Part shown: in pieces, positions 16,258-25,863 of the stretch
Layout: every line of letters starts with the position of its first letter
Numbering within the stretch: the first letter of the stretch is position 1
Assembly (NCBI GenBank): GCA_965223095.1
Contig: OZ244979.1
Span: 2,542,001 to 2,606,000, forward strand
Origin: J054 sp965223095
Lineage (GTDB): Bacteria > Pseudomonadota > Gammaproteobacteria > Steroidobacterales > GCA-2729495
Reading direction: 5' to 3'
DNA length: 64,000 nt
The notes under the pieces: model-generated
What the model was told of the DNA's origin: nothing
The model's input: the letters and a program-made list of their open reading frames with translations, nothing else
Databases searched by the model: none
Translations under genes and position numbers: made by a program

Positions 16258-17721
16258 ATGGCTTCCAAGGCAGAAATCGTGGCCCCCGCCGCAGCACATA
16301 GGGGGCCTCAACGCATTCGGCTATCCCAGAGCATCGTCGCCGGGATCACCGCCCTGTCCGATCTGATCTTGATCGTGGGCACGGGATTGCTGATTTTTAC
16401 GCTCTACGTCGCGCCGAGCGAGCCGGAGCGTCTGGCAGCGTATCTCGGAGCCACGGCAATCATGGGATTTTTCACCGCCCAATCCTTTTACCTAGGGGGC
16501 TTGTATCGGTTCACCAGCCTAATTCATCCGGCGGAAAGTTTGTTACGGATCATGACTTTGCTGCCCGTAGTTTTCATGTTCTTGTTGGGCTGCGCGTTTG
16601 CCCTGAAGACCTCGGATCAGTTTTCTCGCGTTTGGGCGTTTAGCTGGCTCGCCGTGATGATGTTGTTGGTGCCGTTGGCGCGTTTTGGCATAGCCGGCAT
16701 GGTCCAGCGTTGGGCTAAAAAGGGTTATTTGGGCCGGAATATCATCGTCTATGGTGCGGGTGAGCAGGGCAGCGCCCTCATTCGGCATATTCAGGCGGTG
16801 AACGAACCCTGGAATCGAATCGTCGGTGTCTTCGATGAACGCGCCAGTCGGGGCGCCGCGGATCTCATGGGTTTTCCCGTTTTAGGAGACATGCAATCTC
16901 TGGTGACTTGGGCCAGGAAGAATCGGGCGGACGAGGTGCTCATCGCCTTGCCGTGGGGTGCGGAGGAGCGTGTGCTAGAGATCATTCGAAATTTGTCGGT
17001 CCTACCGACGAATATACGCCTGACCCCGGAGTTCGTGGGCACCGATCTGTTGCACCGACGCACCAGTTTTCAGTACGGCGTTCCCATGTTGAGCGTTCTG
17101 GACAAGCCCGTTTCCGGCTGGGCCGCGCTGTTTAAAAGCATTCTCGACTACGTGCTCGGTAGCATCTTTTTGATCATCGGCCTACCTATTATGGCCTTGA
17201 TCGCTGCGGCCATTAAGCTGGAGAGCAAAGGACCCGTATTGTTCCGTCAAAAGCGTTGTGGCTTTAACGATCAGCTCATTGATGTATTTAAGTTTAGAAC
17301 CATGTATGTGGAGCAAACTGACCATGATGGTGAACAACTAACCCGGATCAATGACCCGCGTGTCACCCGGGTCGGGGCCATATTAAGGCGCTTCAGTCTG
17401 GATGAGCTGCCGCAGTTATTTAATGTGATGCGGGGTGAGATGTCGGTGGTTGGCCCGCGGCCCCATGCGCTAAGAGCGAAGGCCGGTGACACCTTGTATG
17501 AGGATGTCATCGATCAATACGCCGTGCGGCACAAGGTGAAGCCTGGTATTACCGGTTGGGCGCAAGTGAATGGCTGGCGTGGTCCAACTAGCACCGAGGC
17601 CGATCTACTAGGCCGCTTGGAGCATGACCTGTACTACATTGAGAATTGGTCGATACTTTTTGACTTGCTGATCATCGTGCGCACATTCTTTGCCGTCGCC
17701 GGCGGAGAGAACAGCCATTAG
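16258..17721 (+). CDS. Undecaprenyl-phosphate sugar phosphotransferase (WcaJ-like), polysaccharide initiation
   Basis: 487 residues. Four or five N-terminal membrane helices (about 25-140), a CoA-binding-like Rossmann region (IIVYGAGEQGSALIRHI near 165), a further membrane-entering helix near 290, and a C-terminal bacterial sugar transferase domain with FRQKRCGFN, VFKFRTMYV, RRFSLDELPQLFNV, GEMSVVGPRPH and KPGITGWAQVNGWRG. It transfers a sugar-1-phosphate (often glucose) to undecaprenyl phosphate, the first step of repeat-unit assembly. It ends 2 bases before the end of the convergent GT4 gene. Confidence 0.9.
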   Translation: MASKAEIVAPAAAHRGPQRIRLSQSIVAGITALSDLILIVGTGLLIFTLYVAPSEPERLAAYLGATAIMGFFTAQSFYLGGLYRFTSLIHPAESLLRIMTLLPVVFMFLLGCAFALKTSDQFSRVWAFSWLAVMMLLVPLARFGIAGMVQRWAKKGYLGRNIIVYGAGEQGSALIRHIQAVNEPWNRIVGVFDERASRGAADLMGFPVLGDMQSLVTWARKNRADEVLIALPWGAEERVLEIIRNLSVLPTNIRLTPEFVGTDLLHRRTSFQYGVPMLSVLDKPVSGWAALFKSILDYVLGSIFLIIGLPIMALIAAAIKLESKGPVLFRQKRCGFNDQLIDVFKFRTMYVEQTDHDGEQLTRINDPRVTRVGAILRRFSLDELPQLFNVMRGEMSVVGPRPHALRAKAGDTLYEDVIDQYAVRHKVKPGITGWAQVNGWRGPTSTEADLLGRLEHDLYYIENWSILFDLLIIVRTFFAVAGGENSH

Positions 17722-17723
17722 TC

Positions 17724-18929
17724 TCAGCCACCACTGTCCTGGCTAGGTCCTTTGCAGCTCGCGTAAACCTCGAGCGTGTCTTCGACCATTTGCCGAATGG
17801 TGAAATGTCGTGCCACCTCTGAGCTATTGACGCCCATACGGCGACGAAGCAGTGGATCGGATGCTAGCTCCAACAGCCTAGCGCTCAGGGCTTCTACATT
17901 GAGTTGGGGCACGACATAGCCGTTGAAACCATTGCGCACCACGGTGCCCGAGCCGCCTGTGGCCGTCATGATGATCGGCAGGCTCCGGGCGGCGGCTTCT
18001 AGCAATACGTAGGGAAAGGCTTCATAGCGACTCGGCAGGGCGAAAATATCAAAAGCCGCCATGAGCCGGGTACCGTCTGCGTGTCCGGTAAAAATGATCC
18101 GCTGGTCTAGCCCAAGACGTTCTGCAAGCTCATTGAGTTCTTCCCGATCTGGGCCGTCGCCGACAATAACCAGCCGGCTCTCGGCTAGTTCAGAGACTCC
18201 CATGGCAAATGCCGAAAGTAGACGGTCCGTCGCTTTTTGGTGAGTAAGCCGCGCCACCGTACCGACGACTAATGCCTGCGGCGGAATGCCAAATTCCGAT
18301 CGCACCACGGCGCGGCTGGCCGGCGGCATTTCACCGATGCCGTTATGCACCACGGTTAACAATTCCGTTGGGATGCCCAAAGCCCGTGCATGCGCGTACT
18401 CATCTTCGGACACGCAGATAATACGGTTCACCCGCGATGCGAGCATGCGCTCGATTCTGCCGTAAAGAATGCGTTTGAGTAATCCGATGTCGGGGTCGAG
18501 GGTTACGAAGGCATGTGGTGTATAGACACAGGGCGTTTCCGTATGATCGGCTGCCAAGCGCAGCAGAGCACCCGCTTTCGAACTGTGAGCATGCAAGATA
18601 TCAAAGGGTCCCAGCGAATCGATGAGCTTACGGATCTCGCGAACTTGGCCTAAGTCGTGAGGCCCTACATCACGGCGCATGGCTAACTCGTGCGTAGACA
18701 GCTGATCCAGACGCGCCAGACCGTCGCGAAAGGATTGATCGGCGCGCTCCGGTGAGTACACCAGACAAACGTTGTGATTTCGTTGAATGAGGCCGGCCGC
18801 CAGATCTAGCAAATGCCGGCCGACGCCTCCTCCAGCTGCCTCAGTGACTAGCAGTATGCGGTATCGCGCTTTACTCGATCCGCGTCGCAACTGAGTGATT
18901 GTGGCTAGTTTATTTGCTGCTGTGGACAC
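17724..18929 (-). CDS. Family-4 glycosyltransferase
   Basis: 401 residues, GT-B fold. The N-terminal GT4 domain has EAAGGGVGRHLLDLA and DILHAHSSKAGALLRL; the C-terminal PF00534 domain has GTVARLTHQK, VIVGDGPDREEL, FALPSRYEAFPYVLLEA and the E-x7-E motif that binds the nucleotide sugar. It probably adds a sugar to the lipid-linked repeat unit. GTG start, 22 bases after the Wzc-like gene, so it ends the five-gene minus-strand operon from wzy. Confidence 0.88.
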   Translation of the reverse strand: MSTAANKLATITQLRRGSSKARYRILLVTEAAGGGVGRHLLDLAAGLIQRNHNVCLVYSPERADQSFRDGLARLDQLSTHELAMRRDVGPHDLGQVREIRKLIDSLGPFDILHAHSSKAGALLRLAADHTETPCVYTPHAFVTLDPDIGLLKRILYGRIERMLASRVNRIICVSEDEYAHARALGIPTELLTVVHNGIGEMPPASRAVVRSEFGIPPQALVVGTVARLTHQKATDRLLSAFAMGVSELAESRLVIVGDGPDREELNELAERLGLDQRIIFTGHADGTRLMAAFDIFALPSRYEAFPYVLLEAAARSLPIIMTATGGSGTVVRNGFNGYVVPQLNVEALSARLLELASDPLLRRRMGVNSSEVARHFTIRQMVEDTLEVYASCKGPSQDSGG

Positions 18930-18951
18930 CGCGGCGGATTGGGCCAGTAGG

Positions 18952-21111
18952 TTAGCCTGCGTAATATTTTTCTAATTCTCCGCTATAGGCGTCAGAATCT
19001 CCATAGGAATATTTAGAGTTTCGTTTGACATCGACCATAGACAGCAGACCGCCGGCTAGGTTTGCACCCGCGGCTTCCAATTGGCGGGTCGCTAACTGCA
19101 CAACTTGCCGGCGCGTCTTACCCCAACGAACGACTAGAACCGTTGCATCGGCGATACGACTGAGAATTCTTGCATCCGCCGCCGCCAACATGGGTGGTGA
19201 GTCAATGACAACCAAGTCGAACCGTTCGCTGAGCGCTTTGAGCAGATCACTCATTTTATTAGAGCCGAGTAAATTCGGTGCATGCGGACTCGGCGTACCT
19301 GCCGGAATCACCTGCAGGCCAGACCATTCACTGCGGACCAGCGCTTGTTCTAAACTAATATCACCGGCCAATAAATTAGTCAGTCCTGGTTCTTTGTCCA
19401 CGCCTGCCAAGCTATGACAGCCCGGCCGGCGAATATCCGCGTCAACCAATACCACTTTTTGGCCAGCCTTGCTCTGTGATGTGGCCAGACAGCTCGCGAT
19501 GGTGGTTTTGCCTTCGGAGGGCAATGAAGAAGTAATCAGCACGACTTGCGGCGGCGCATCGGGGTAGGCGAGTTTCAAGCTCCAATTCAGTGTGCGCATG
19601 GACTCGCCAAAAGCCGATGCCGGCCGTCCCGCGACAAAGCCGGGTAGACTGGAATAGTCGTCGGGCTTTTTGGTGAACGGTACGAAGCCAATGGATGGCA
19701 CGCCGGTACCCGCTTCGAACTGCTCGCCACTGCGAAAACCGCCGTCTAGCAATTCAAGAATTAGGATCAACACCAAGCCGATAATGAGTGAAGCCAGTAT
19801 GGCTAAACCTAAGACCAATGCAGGTTTCGGAAACGCGGGTTCCGCAGGAACATCCGCGCGCGAAAAGATGTTCGCATCGGGTTGTTGAAAATTTAGATCC
19901 TCTTGCGACATGGTCTCTTTTTGTCGGGCAAGGAGTGTATCAAGCAAGATTCGGTTTGCTTCTGCTTCTCGCTCTAGGGCTCGCAGACTGATATCGTTTT
20001 GATTCGCTGTGGCGACACGGCCCTTAACCTGGTCGAGACTTTGTTGAAAGGAATTCTCGCGGGCACGTGCCACGTTGAGTTGGTTACGTAAACCACTGAC
20101 AATTTTGCTGATCTCACTGTCGATGCGACGATTGAGGTCTGTTGATTCAGCCCTAAGCTGAATCATACGGGGGTGTTTGGGCCCCAGTTCGGATGACAGC
20201 TCGGCGACCCGCCGTTCAACCTCAGCCTGCTGTTCGCGCAGACGCTGAATCAATGGCGAGTCCAGCACCTCACTGGCGGCTGTGGCGCCACCCTGAGTGC
20301 GCAGCAAGCGTTCCACTTCCTGCAATCGAGCTTGCGCTTCTGCCCGTTGCGTTCTAGACATGATCAACTGCGTATTGAGACCGACCAATTCCTGGGTGTT
20401 CAAAGTCACCCCATCGCCTTCCAACAAACCTAAATCGCCTCGGGCTTGTTCAACTTTCGCCTCGGCATCGGCGACTTTTCCGCGCAATTGTTCAATTCGC
20501 TGACCCAGCCAAGTATTTGCTCGGCGAGTGAGTTCGAACTTCGTTTCCATGCGTGATTGTAAATATTGATCAGCAAGACCATTGATGACCGCCGCAGATT
20601 TTTCTGCGTCTTCGGAAGAGAAGCGCAGTGCGATTACTCGAGAGTTGTCCAGCGGAAGCACTTCTAGCCGGCTCTGAAATTTATCGATAACTTTGCTGTA
20701 GCTGGTGGCCGAGGTCGCATCAACTTCAGGATCCTCCAGGGCGGCGTTGAATTCCGGATCTTTATCCAGTCCCATTTCCTGAATGACCCGATCGGCCAGA
20801 GCGCGGGAATTGAGTACGTAGGCCTCACTTTGGACAGACTCGGCATCCCCGGATAAACCCGCCACTACGGACTCCAGCGAGACAATGTTTTTGCTGTCTT
20901 CCGCCTCAATCATCAGCATCACTTCGGCGGTGTACCGTGGCGTAATCAGGGCCAGAGCCGCGCCGGCTAAGAGCAGGGCAGGCAGCACCACAGCGGCAAT
21001 TACCCACAATCTGCGGCGTAGCACAGAGAAGATTTCAGCGAGACCTACATCTTCTGGTCCGCTAGCTAGTTGGTATCCTGGATGTTGAGCTGCCATGGTC
21101 ATATTCTGCAT
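18952..21111 (-). CDS. Polysaccharide co-polymerase with BY-kinase domain (Wzc/GumC family)
   Basis: 719 residues. A Wzz domain with a first membrane helix (about 36-57), a long periplasmic coiled coil (about 190-400), a GNVR-like segment with FPKPALVLGLAI membrane helix near 430, then a cytoplasmic tyrosine kinase: Walker A SSLPSEGKTT, Walker A' VVLVDADIRRPG, Walker B LVVIDSPP. A C-terminal Tyr cluster (YSYGDSDAYSGELEKYY) is the likely autophosphorylation site. It controls chain length and links polymerisation to export. Start overlaps the upstream stop by one base (TAATG). Confidence 0.92.
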   Translation of the reverse strand: MQNMTMAAQHPGYQLASGPEDVGLAEIFSVLRRRLWVIAAVVLPALLLAGAALALITPRYTAEVMLMIEAEDSKNIVSLESVVAGLSGDAESVQSEAYVLNSRALADRVIQEMGLDKDPEFNAALEDPEVDATSATSYSKVIDKFQSRLEVLPLDNSRVIALRFSSEDAEKSAAVINGLADQYLQSRMETKFELTRRANTWLGQRIEQLRGKVADAEAKVEQARGDLGLLEGDGVTLNTQELVGLNTQLIMSRTQRAEAQARLQEVERLLRTQGGATAASEVLDSPLIQRLREQQAEVERRVAELSSELGPKHPRMIQLRAESTDLNRRIDSEISKIVSGLRNQLNVARARENSFQQSLDQVKGRVATANQNDISLRALEREAEANRILLDTLLARQKETMSQEDLNFQQPDANIFSRADVPAEPAFPKPALVLGLAILASLIIGLVLILILELLDGGFRSGEQFEAGTGVPSIGFVPFTKKPDDYSSLPGFVAGRPASAFGESMRTLNWSLKLAYPDAPPQVVLITSSLPSEGKTTIASCLATSQSKAGQKVVLVDADIRRPGCHSLAGVDKEPGLTNLLAGDISLEQALVRSEWSGLQVIPAGTPSPHAPNLLGSNKMSDLLKALSERFDLVVIDSPPMLAAADARILSRIADATVLVVRWGKTRRQVVQLATRQLEAAGANLAGGLLSMVDVKRNSKYSYGDSDAYSGELEKYYAG

Positions 21112-21692
21112 TAGAAGAATCTCTCTGGTACTTCGATTACGTCACCGGGCATCACCGCGGTGGTCAGGTCGGCTTCCAGTTCAACGGTAACGTCACCGCG
21201 CTCGCGAACAATTTTGACGCGGCCCTTACGCGCCCGGTACGTGAAGCCCCCAGCGACAGCCACGGCATTCACCAGCGTCATGCCGCTTGAGTAGGGGTAG
21301 CTTCCCGGTGCGGCAACCTCACCGATGATGTAGAAAGGACGATAACCGAGGACTTCGATGCTGACCCGCGGATTCACCAGGTAGTCTGGCTTCAGCGCGC
21401 TGACGATCTTGGTCTCCAGCTCGGTAATGTTGCTGCCGCTGGCCATGACCTCGTCGATCAGCGGCATGGATATCTGGCCTGAATCGTTGACTTCAAATTC
21501 ACCCGATAGATCTTCGTGCCCGAAAACCGTCACGCGAAGTTTGTCACCAGCAGCCAAACGATAGTCTGCATCGCCGCTGCTCTGGGCTAGGCCACTGTTG
21601 CACCAAAAAAAGGCGACGGAAAAAATAGCCACGGTTAGCGACATTCCGAGTCTCTGCAACCGGTATGCAATCTTATTGTTATTCTTCATCAC
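21111..21692 (-). CDS. Polysaccharide export protein (Wza/GumB type)
   Basis: 193 residues. Signal peptide (about 1-36), Poly_export domain starting YRLAAGDKLRVTVFGHEDLSG, then an SLBB domain (YIIGEVAAPGSYPYSSGMT). This short form, like GumB, lacks the long C-terminal helix of Wza. The signal region ends with a Cys but without a convincing lipobox (FFWC), so lipidation is doubtful. It probably forms the periplasmic/outer-membrane part of the channel together with the beta-barrel encoded just upstream. It overlaps that gene by 4 bases (ATGA). Confidence 0.9.
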   Translation of the reverse strand: MMKNNNKIAYRLQRLGMSLTVAIFSVAFFWCNSGLAQSSGDADYRLAAGDKLRVTVFGHEDLSGEFEVNDSGQISMPLIDEVMASGSNITELETKIVSALKPDYLVNPRVSIEVLGYRPFYIIGEVAAPGSYPYSSGMTLVNAVAVAGGFTYRARKGRVKIVRERGDVTVELEADLTTAVMPGDVIEVPERFF

Positions 21693-22969
21693 AGCTGTCC
21701 TACCACTCGAACAAACAATTCGCTGATTTCATAGATTCTTCCGCCGGTGTTAGCTGGTGAGCTATCCCGGTCTTGGTACTGATAACCAAAATCAACTCGC
21801 AAGTGGCGATTCATAAAATACTTACCGCCGATACTTAAGCCCGCGAGGTCGTCATCGCGATCGATGCCGTCGAATTCATCATTGCCGATACCCAGTTCAG
21901 CGCTGAGTATCAGATTGCGCCGCAGCTCGTGATCAACACCCAGTGCAACGCGGGATCGCGTAATACCTGAAGCGCCAATAATCGTTGTGCTGTCGATGGT
22001 ACGTTCCGCGTTGATGCGCAGGGTGGTCAAACCGGTAATATTCCAGTCCAATTTGGCACCGAGGGTTGCACCGTCGGCTTTGCCAAAGCGGGCATCTTCG
22101 TAATCGCGCTCCAAATAGCCGATGTAGAACTCGCCGGCCGTGCTGCCGGTAAAGTCTAAGAGCGCCCCGACGCGGACTTCGGCGCCATCGGAGCTTCGGC
22201 GAAAGCCTTGGTCATCTTGCGCTTGGTCATAGTCGATATTGTCAATTCGAGTTTCCAGGTAGACCGCATAATCGGGCGTCACGCCGTAGCCAACCCGCAG
22301 GCCGAGCTCCGCACGGCTACGATCTCGGTCATCGTTATTGACCTGTCCATTCGCAAAATTCGTTGGATCGAAGTCCAGCTCGGTATAGCGCAGGTCGCCG
22401 CGAACCAGTAGCCGGCTGGGGCTCCAGTTGTACGCAACACCCACGCGTTGCCGCGTGTACTCGGTTAGATCACTACCACGGATGTCGTCGGGCGAAGTAC
22501 GCTTCTCATGCAATTGGGAATAGTTCGCCTCGCCCTCGATTTCGCCACGGCCCAGTGCCATTGAAGCCAGCGACCAAATGGCGGCGTCTTCATAGTCTTC
22601 GCTCTCCTCATCTGCATACCGCGCCAGTTCGGCGCTGATACCGATTTGGGCTCGATGTCGTGGCGATTCTGAATTGAGCGTAGCCTTTGGCGTCAGAATG
22701 AAAGCCGTGTCGTCTGTTTTATTGGTGTCGTCTGCGAAAACGTTGTCATTGAAGCGCAATTCCCCACCGATGGATGGCTGCAGCATCATGGTGCTAACTC
22801 GAATCCCGATGGGCTTAAATTCTGGTCGGTCGCGTTGGGCAACGGTATCGCGGCGTTCTAGGCTTTGAGCAAGAATGCCCGGCGTCGTCAGCAGCGCGCA
22901 GCCGCTAAAGCATAAAACCGCGGCAACCCGCAGTCGGCGAGCTATACCAATGTCATAGTTTGTTTTCAT
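21689..22969 (-). CDS. Outer-membrane beta-barrel protein of the export locus (BBP2 type)
   Basis: 426 residues with a signal peptide (cleavage near ILAQS), then a repetitive alternation of amphipathic beta strands such as LLVRGDLRYTELDF and LRVDFGYQYQDRD. It resembles the putative beta-barrel porin 2 family (PF10082), often found next to polysaccharide export genes. Likely provides or assists the outer-membrane pore for the polymer. Translationally coupled to the GumB-like gene. Acidic residues are abundant in the loops. Confidence 0.78.
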   Translation of the reverse strand: MKTNYDIGIARRLRVAAVLCFSGCALLTTPGILAQSLERRDTVAQRDRPEFKPIGIRVSTMMLQPSIGGELRFNDNVFADDTNKTDDTAFILTPKATLNSESPRHRAQIGISAELARYADEESEDYEDAAIWSLASMALGRGEIEGEANYSQLHEKRTSPDDIRGSDLTEYTRQRVGVAYNWSPSRLLVRGDLRYTELDFDPTNFANGQVNNDDRDRSRAELGLRVGYGVTPDYAVYLETRIDNIDYDQAQDDQGFRRSSDGAEVRVGALLDFTGSTAGEFYIGYLERDYEDARFGKADGATLGAKLDWNITGLTTLRINAERTIDSTTIIGASGITRSRVALGVDHELRRNLILSAELGIGNDEFDGIDRDDDLAGLSIGGKYFMNRHLRVDFGYQYQDRDSSPANTGGRIYEISELFVRVVGQL

Positions 22970-23059
22970 GGGCTTCCTGCCCTAAGTTTTGTTGTTGTTC
23001 TAGCCGCAGTTAGTTCTTCAATGAACCTTCGATGACACTACGGTACCTCGAGATTAAAG

Positions 23060-24355
23060 CTAAGTTGTCCGCCCGTATCCCGATTTGGACATAAGCGGTT
23101 GCGATGATTCATCAAACTGTGATCTGTGACACGCGATGACGAGCGCCCAGGCCATGGCTAGTAATAACCACAGATGACGCCAATGCGTGCTGTCGATGAA
23201 TAAACTCTGAAAAAGTACGCCAGTTAGACAGGCATAAGTGACCAAAAGTTCGGGGTGGAGCATCGACTGGCGCTGGCGGAGCGCTGTCGTCATGCGCATC
23301 CCGGTAAGCAGAATAAAGCTCAGGAATGCGCCACCGGCCAACCAACCGCCTTCGACAAAAGTATGCAAATAGAGGTTGTGAGGCTCCAAGCCAAATTCTT
23401 CGTCACTGCGGCCCGGACCCACCCCAATGGGGTCTTGGGCAATGCGATCAATGGCGGCTTGTTGTGATGCGAACCGTCCTCCGCTTGCCGTGTCATATTT
23501 TTGCGCCAACACGGCGCGCTGGAAAAAGCGTTGACCGATGGGTTCGAAGGAGACGGCTAGACTGAGGCCGGCAACCATTAGCATGACCGCTAGCGTACCC
23601 GCCAGCATCCATTGCAGTCTTGCCCGCAAGCCAGGAGAGAAAGCAAAGCACAGCAGGGCGAACACAGTGGTCGACAGGACAAAGTTAATCCAGGCGCCGC
23701 GCGAGAAGCTGAGCAAAATCCCAAAGGCGAACAATAAGAACAGGCTACCAAAAATCGCTAGCTTGCGCGGTCCGCCCCGCGCGATGCTCGCCAGGCAATA
23801 AATAGCGGGCGGCACTAAAAACGGCCCTAACACGTTGGGGTCTTTGAAAGGGCCTTTTGCTCGGAGTCCGCCTTGCCACAGGTCGCTGGCAATAAAGCCA
23901 AAGTACTCCAAGCCTCCCCAGACCGCCGCAATGACGCTGGCTACCAGGTAACCCGTCCACAGCGCCCGAAACATGCGCGCGGGACCGCTGAGCAGCAGGC
24001 TTGCCAGCAGCAGCCAGGCTAGGGGCATGTAGCTTCTAATGCTCAGGGAGCGAACGGTTTGTAGCGGATCCGGCGAGGCCAGGGCCGCAATGATGTTGCC
24101 GGCCACGAATAGGCCAAGCAAGATCCCGGCACTATTGACGGCCCGCGGAATACGCAGACCCATGATGAGCAAGCCGACGAAGGCGATGATCAGCAGGATG
24201 TCGTAAGGCGCGGGCTCAATAAATACCAGCGAGCTGGTGGCCATCAAGATGCCCAGAAATAAGGCGAATCCCGGCCTGGCCCCGTGGGCGGCGGATACCG
24301 CGCCGAGTGGTTTATTTAAGGAAATTGCCGGATTATGCTGGGTGATTGTTGTCAC
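23060..24355 (-). CDS. O-antigen ligase/polymerase family protein (Wzy-like)
   Basis: About 431 residues, roughly ten or more membrane helices, with a large periplasmic loop before the last ones. The PF04932 region contains FSRGAWINFVLS and GVGPGRSDEEFGLEPHNLYL, the Arg/His motif of these enzymes. As the only such gene in the cluster it is the likely polymerase of repeat units. A GTG at 24355 with GGA seven bases upstream is chosen over a TTG at 24367; the exact start is uncertain. First gene of the minus-strand export operon. Confidence 0.85.
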   Translation of the reverse strand: MTTITQHNPAISLNKPLGAVSAAHGARPGFALFLGILMATSSLVFIEPAPYDILLIIAFVGLLIMGLRIPRAVNSAGILLGLFVAGNIIAALASPDPLQTVRSLSIRSYMPLAWLLLASLLLSGPARMFRALWTGYLVASVIAAVWGGLEYFGFIASDLWQGGLRAKGPFKDPNVLGPFLVPPAIYCLASIARGGPRKLAIFGSLFLLFAFGILLSFSRGAWINFVLSTTVFALLCFAFSPGLRARLQWMLAGTLAVMLMVAGLSLAVSFEPIGQRFFQRAVLAQKYDTASGGRFASQQAAIDRIAQDPIGVGPGRSDEEFGLEPHNLYLHTFVEGGWLAGGAFLSFILLTGMRMTTALRQRQSMLHPELLVTYACLTGVLFQSLFIDSTHWRHLWLLLAMAWALVIACHRSQFDESSQPLMSKSGYGRTT

Positions 24356-24371
24356 CAAGAGTTCCAAGTTA

Positions 24372-24413
24372 TTAGTATGTTATCGTTATTTTCTCAAATC
24401 TTCCGCATACTAA
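24372..24413. promoter_or_regulatory. Inverted repeat in the wzy/wzx divergent promoter region
   Basis: ttagtatg (24372-24379) and catactaa (24406-24413) are perfect 8-bp arms separated by 26 bases, within the AT-rich 160-base gap between the two divergent genes. It could be a paired binding site for a regulator of both genes. No known consensus recognised. Confidence 0.35.
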
Positions 24414-24516
24414 GTCTTGCGGGCGCTCATCGCAATGTCATTACGTTTAATGGGCGCTATTTTGCATTGCACATAACGAACTCACAGGTCGGCTTGCTAG
24501 CCGGCGGCTGGCATTC

Positions 24517-25809
24517 ATGAATCACGCACACTCTCAGCTTGGCTTGCGCCGAATATTGGAAGGCTCGGCGTTCATTTTCGCCTGCCGCGTGGGTGGCGCG
24601 GCGCTGACTCTGATCACTCAGATCTTGATCGCGCGTTGGATGGGTGCCGCTGAGTTGGGGGTCTATGTGATTGCGTTCTCCTGGTGTCTGTTATTGGCTA
24701 CCCTGGTGAACCTCGGACTGCCCATGGCGGCCGTTCGTTTTATCGGCCTGGGCATTGCTCAAGATCGGCGGGCTTACATACGCGGCTTTGTGCGCCACGG
24801 CGCGTTGATGACCATTACCAGCAGCGTGGGCGTGGCCATTATTGCCTTGTTGGTGGTCTGGCAATTGGATATGTCGGAAAACTTTAAGCCCGCCATGGCC
24901 CTAATGCTCGTGGCCGTGCCCTTTATGGCGGCTTTGCTATTTTTTGGTGGCTTGGCCAATAGCTACGGACGCTTCGCCCTTGGCTTCTTACCGAGTAACG
25001 TGCTGCGGCCGCTGGTGTTTTTTTGCCTGGTGACGATTTGGTGGTTGTCGCGCGGTAGCTTGAACGCCGAAACGGCCATGTTGATGCAGTTGCTGGCGGT
25101 GGCGGCGGTCGCTGTGTTCAGCATTTTCGCCGTACTAAAATTTCTGCGCTCGCAGCTGGGCGACGTTGACGCGGAAGACCATCGCCGGCAATGGCTGCGC
25201 GAATCGGTACCGCTATTGGCAACCATATTGTTTACCGGCTATTTTGGCGAAATAAACATCATCGTAGCGGGCCTATTTCTATCGCCGGATCAGGTCGCGC
25301 AGTTTCACGTGGCCTTTCGCTTGGCTTTGTTGGTGGGTTTCGGGTTGTTTGCCGTGGATGCCGCCACCGCACCGGACATCGCGCGCCTATATGCGGCTGG
25401 GCACCGAGCAGACCTCCAAGTACTGGTTACCCGTGCAACGCGTTTGCGTATTCTGATTGGCGTTCTGGCCATGATTGGTTTCGCCGTATTCGGCCGCTGG
25501 GTACTGGGTTTTTTTGGTGAGGAATTTGTCGCCGGTTACTTGTTGCTGCTCATACTGGGTTGCGGCCAACTTGTATTGGCGGCGTCCGGGCCGGCGGCAA
25601 GATTGCTCAGTGTGTCCGGCCATCAAGATAGTGCGTTGCTTGCATCATTGAGCGCACTGGTCATTGCTGTGGCATTGATTGCCGTGCTGGTGCCAATTTA
25701 CGGTGTCACCGGCGCGGCCATTGCCGCCACCGTCGATATGGCGTTTTGGTCAATTTGGATGCGACAGCTCGTCAAGCGGCATACGGGCGTAAAGCCACGT
25801 ATTTTCTAG
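24517..25809 (+). CDS. Polysaccharide flippase (Wzx-like, MOP family)
   Basis: 430 residues with about 12 to 14 membrane helices and the typical start LRRILEGSAFIFACRVGGAA. ARWMGAAELGVYVIAF is a common motif of polysaccharide biosynthesis/export proteins in the MOP superfamily. It would flip the lipid-linked repeat unit to the periplasm. It is transcribed away from wzy and converges on the second GHL15-like gene. A second MOP flippase is encoded at 46326-47822. Confidence 0.87.
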   Translation: MNHAHSQLGLRRILEGSAFIFACRVGGAALTLITQILIARWMGAAELGVYVIAFSWCLLLATLVNLGLPMAAVRFIGLGIAQDRRAYIRGFVRHGALMTITSSVGVAIIALLVVWQLDMSENFKPAMALMLVAVPFMAALLFFGGLANSYGRFALGFLPSNVLRPLVFFCLVTIWWLSRGSLNAETAMLMQLLAVAAVAVFSIFAVLKFLRSQLGDVDAEDHRRQWLRESVPLLATILFTGYFGEINIIVAGLFLSPDQVAQFHVAFRLALLVGFGLFAVDAATAPDIARLYAAGHRADLQVLVTRATRLRILIGVLAMIGFAVFGRWVLGFFGEEFVAGYLLLLILGCGQLVLAASGPAARLLSVSGHQDSALLASLSALVIAVALIAVLVPIYGVTGAAIAATVDMAFWSIWMRQLVKRHTGVKPRIF

Positions 25810-25863
25810 CCAGTCCGGGCCCCATGGCGGCTTTTCGGGTTAACCAACGGCGCGGTTCTGAGC

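Noticed and set aside
21111..21692. GumB-like protein as a lipoprotein
   Set aside because: The Cys at the end of the signal region is preceded by FFW, which is not a lipobox.
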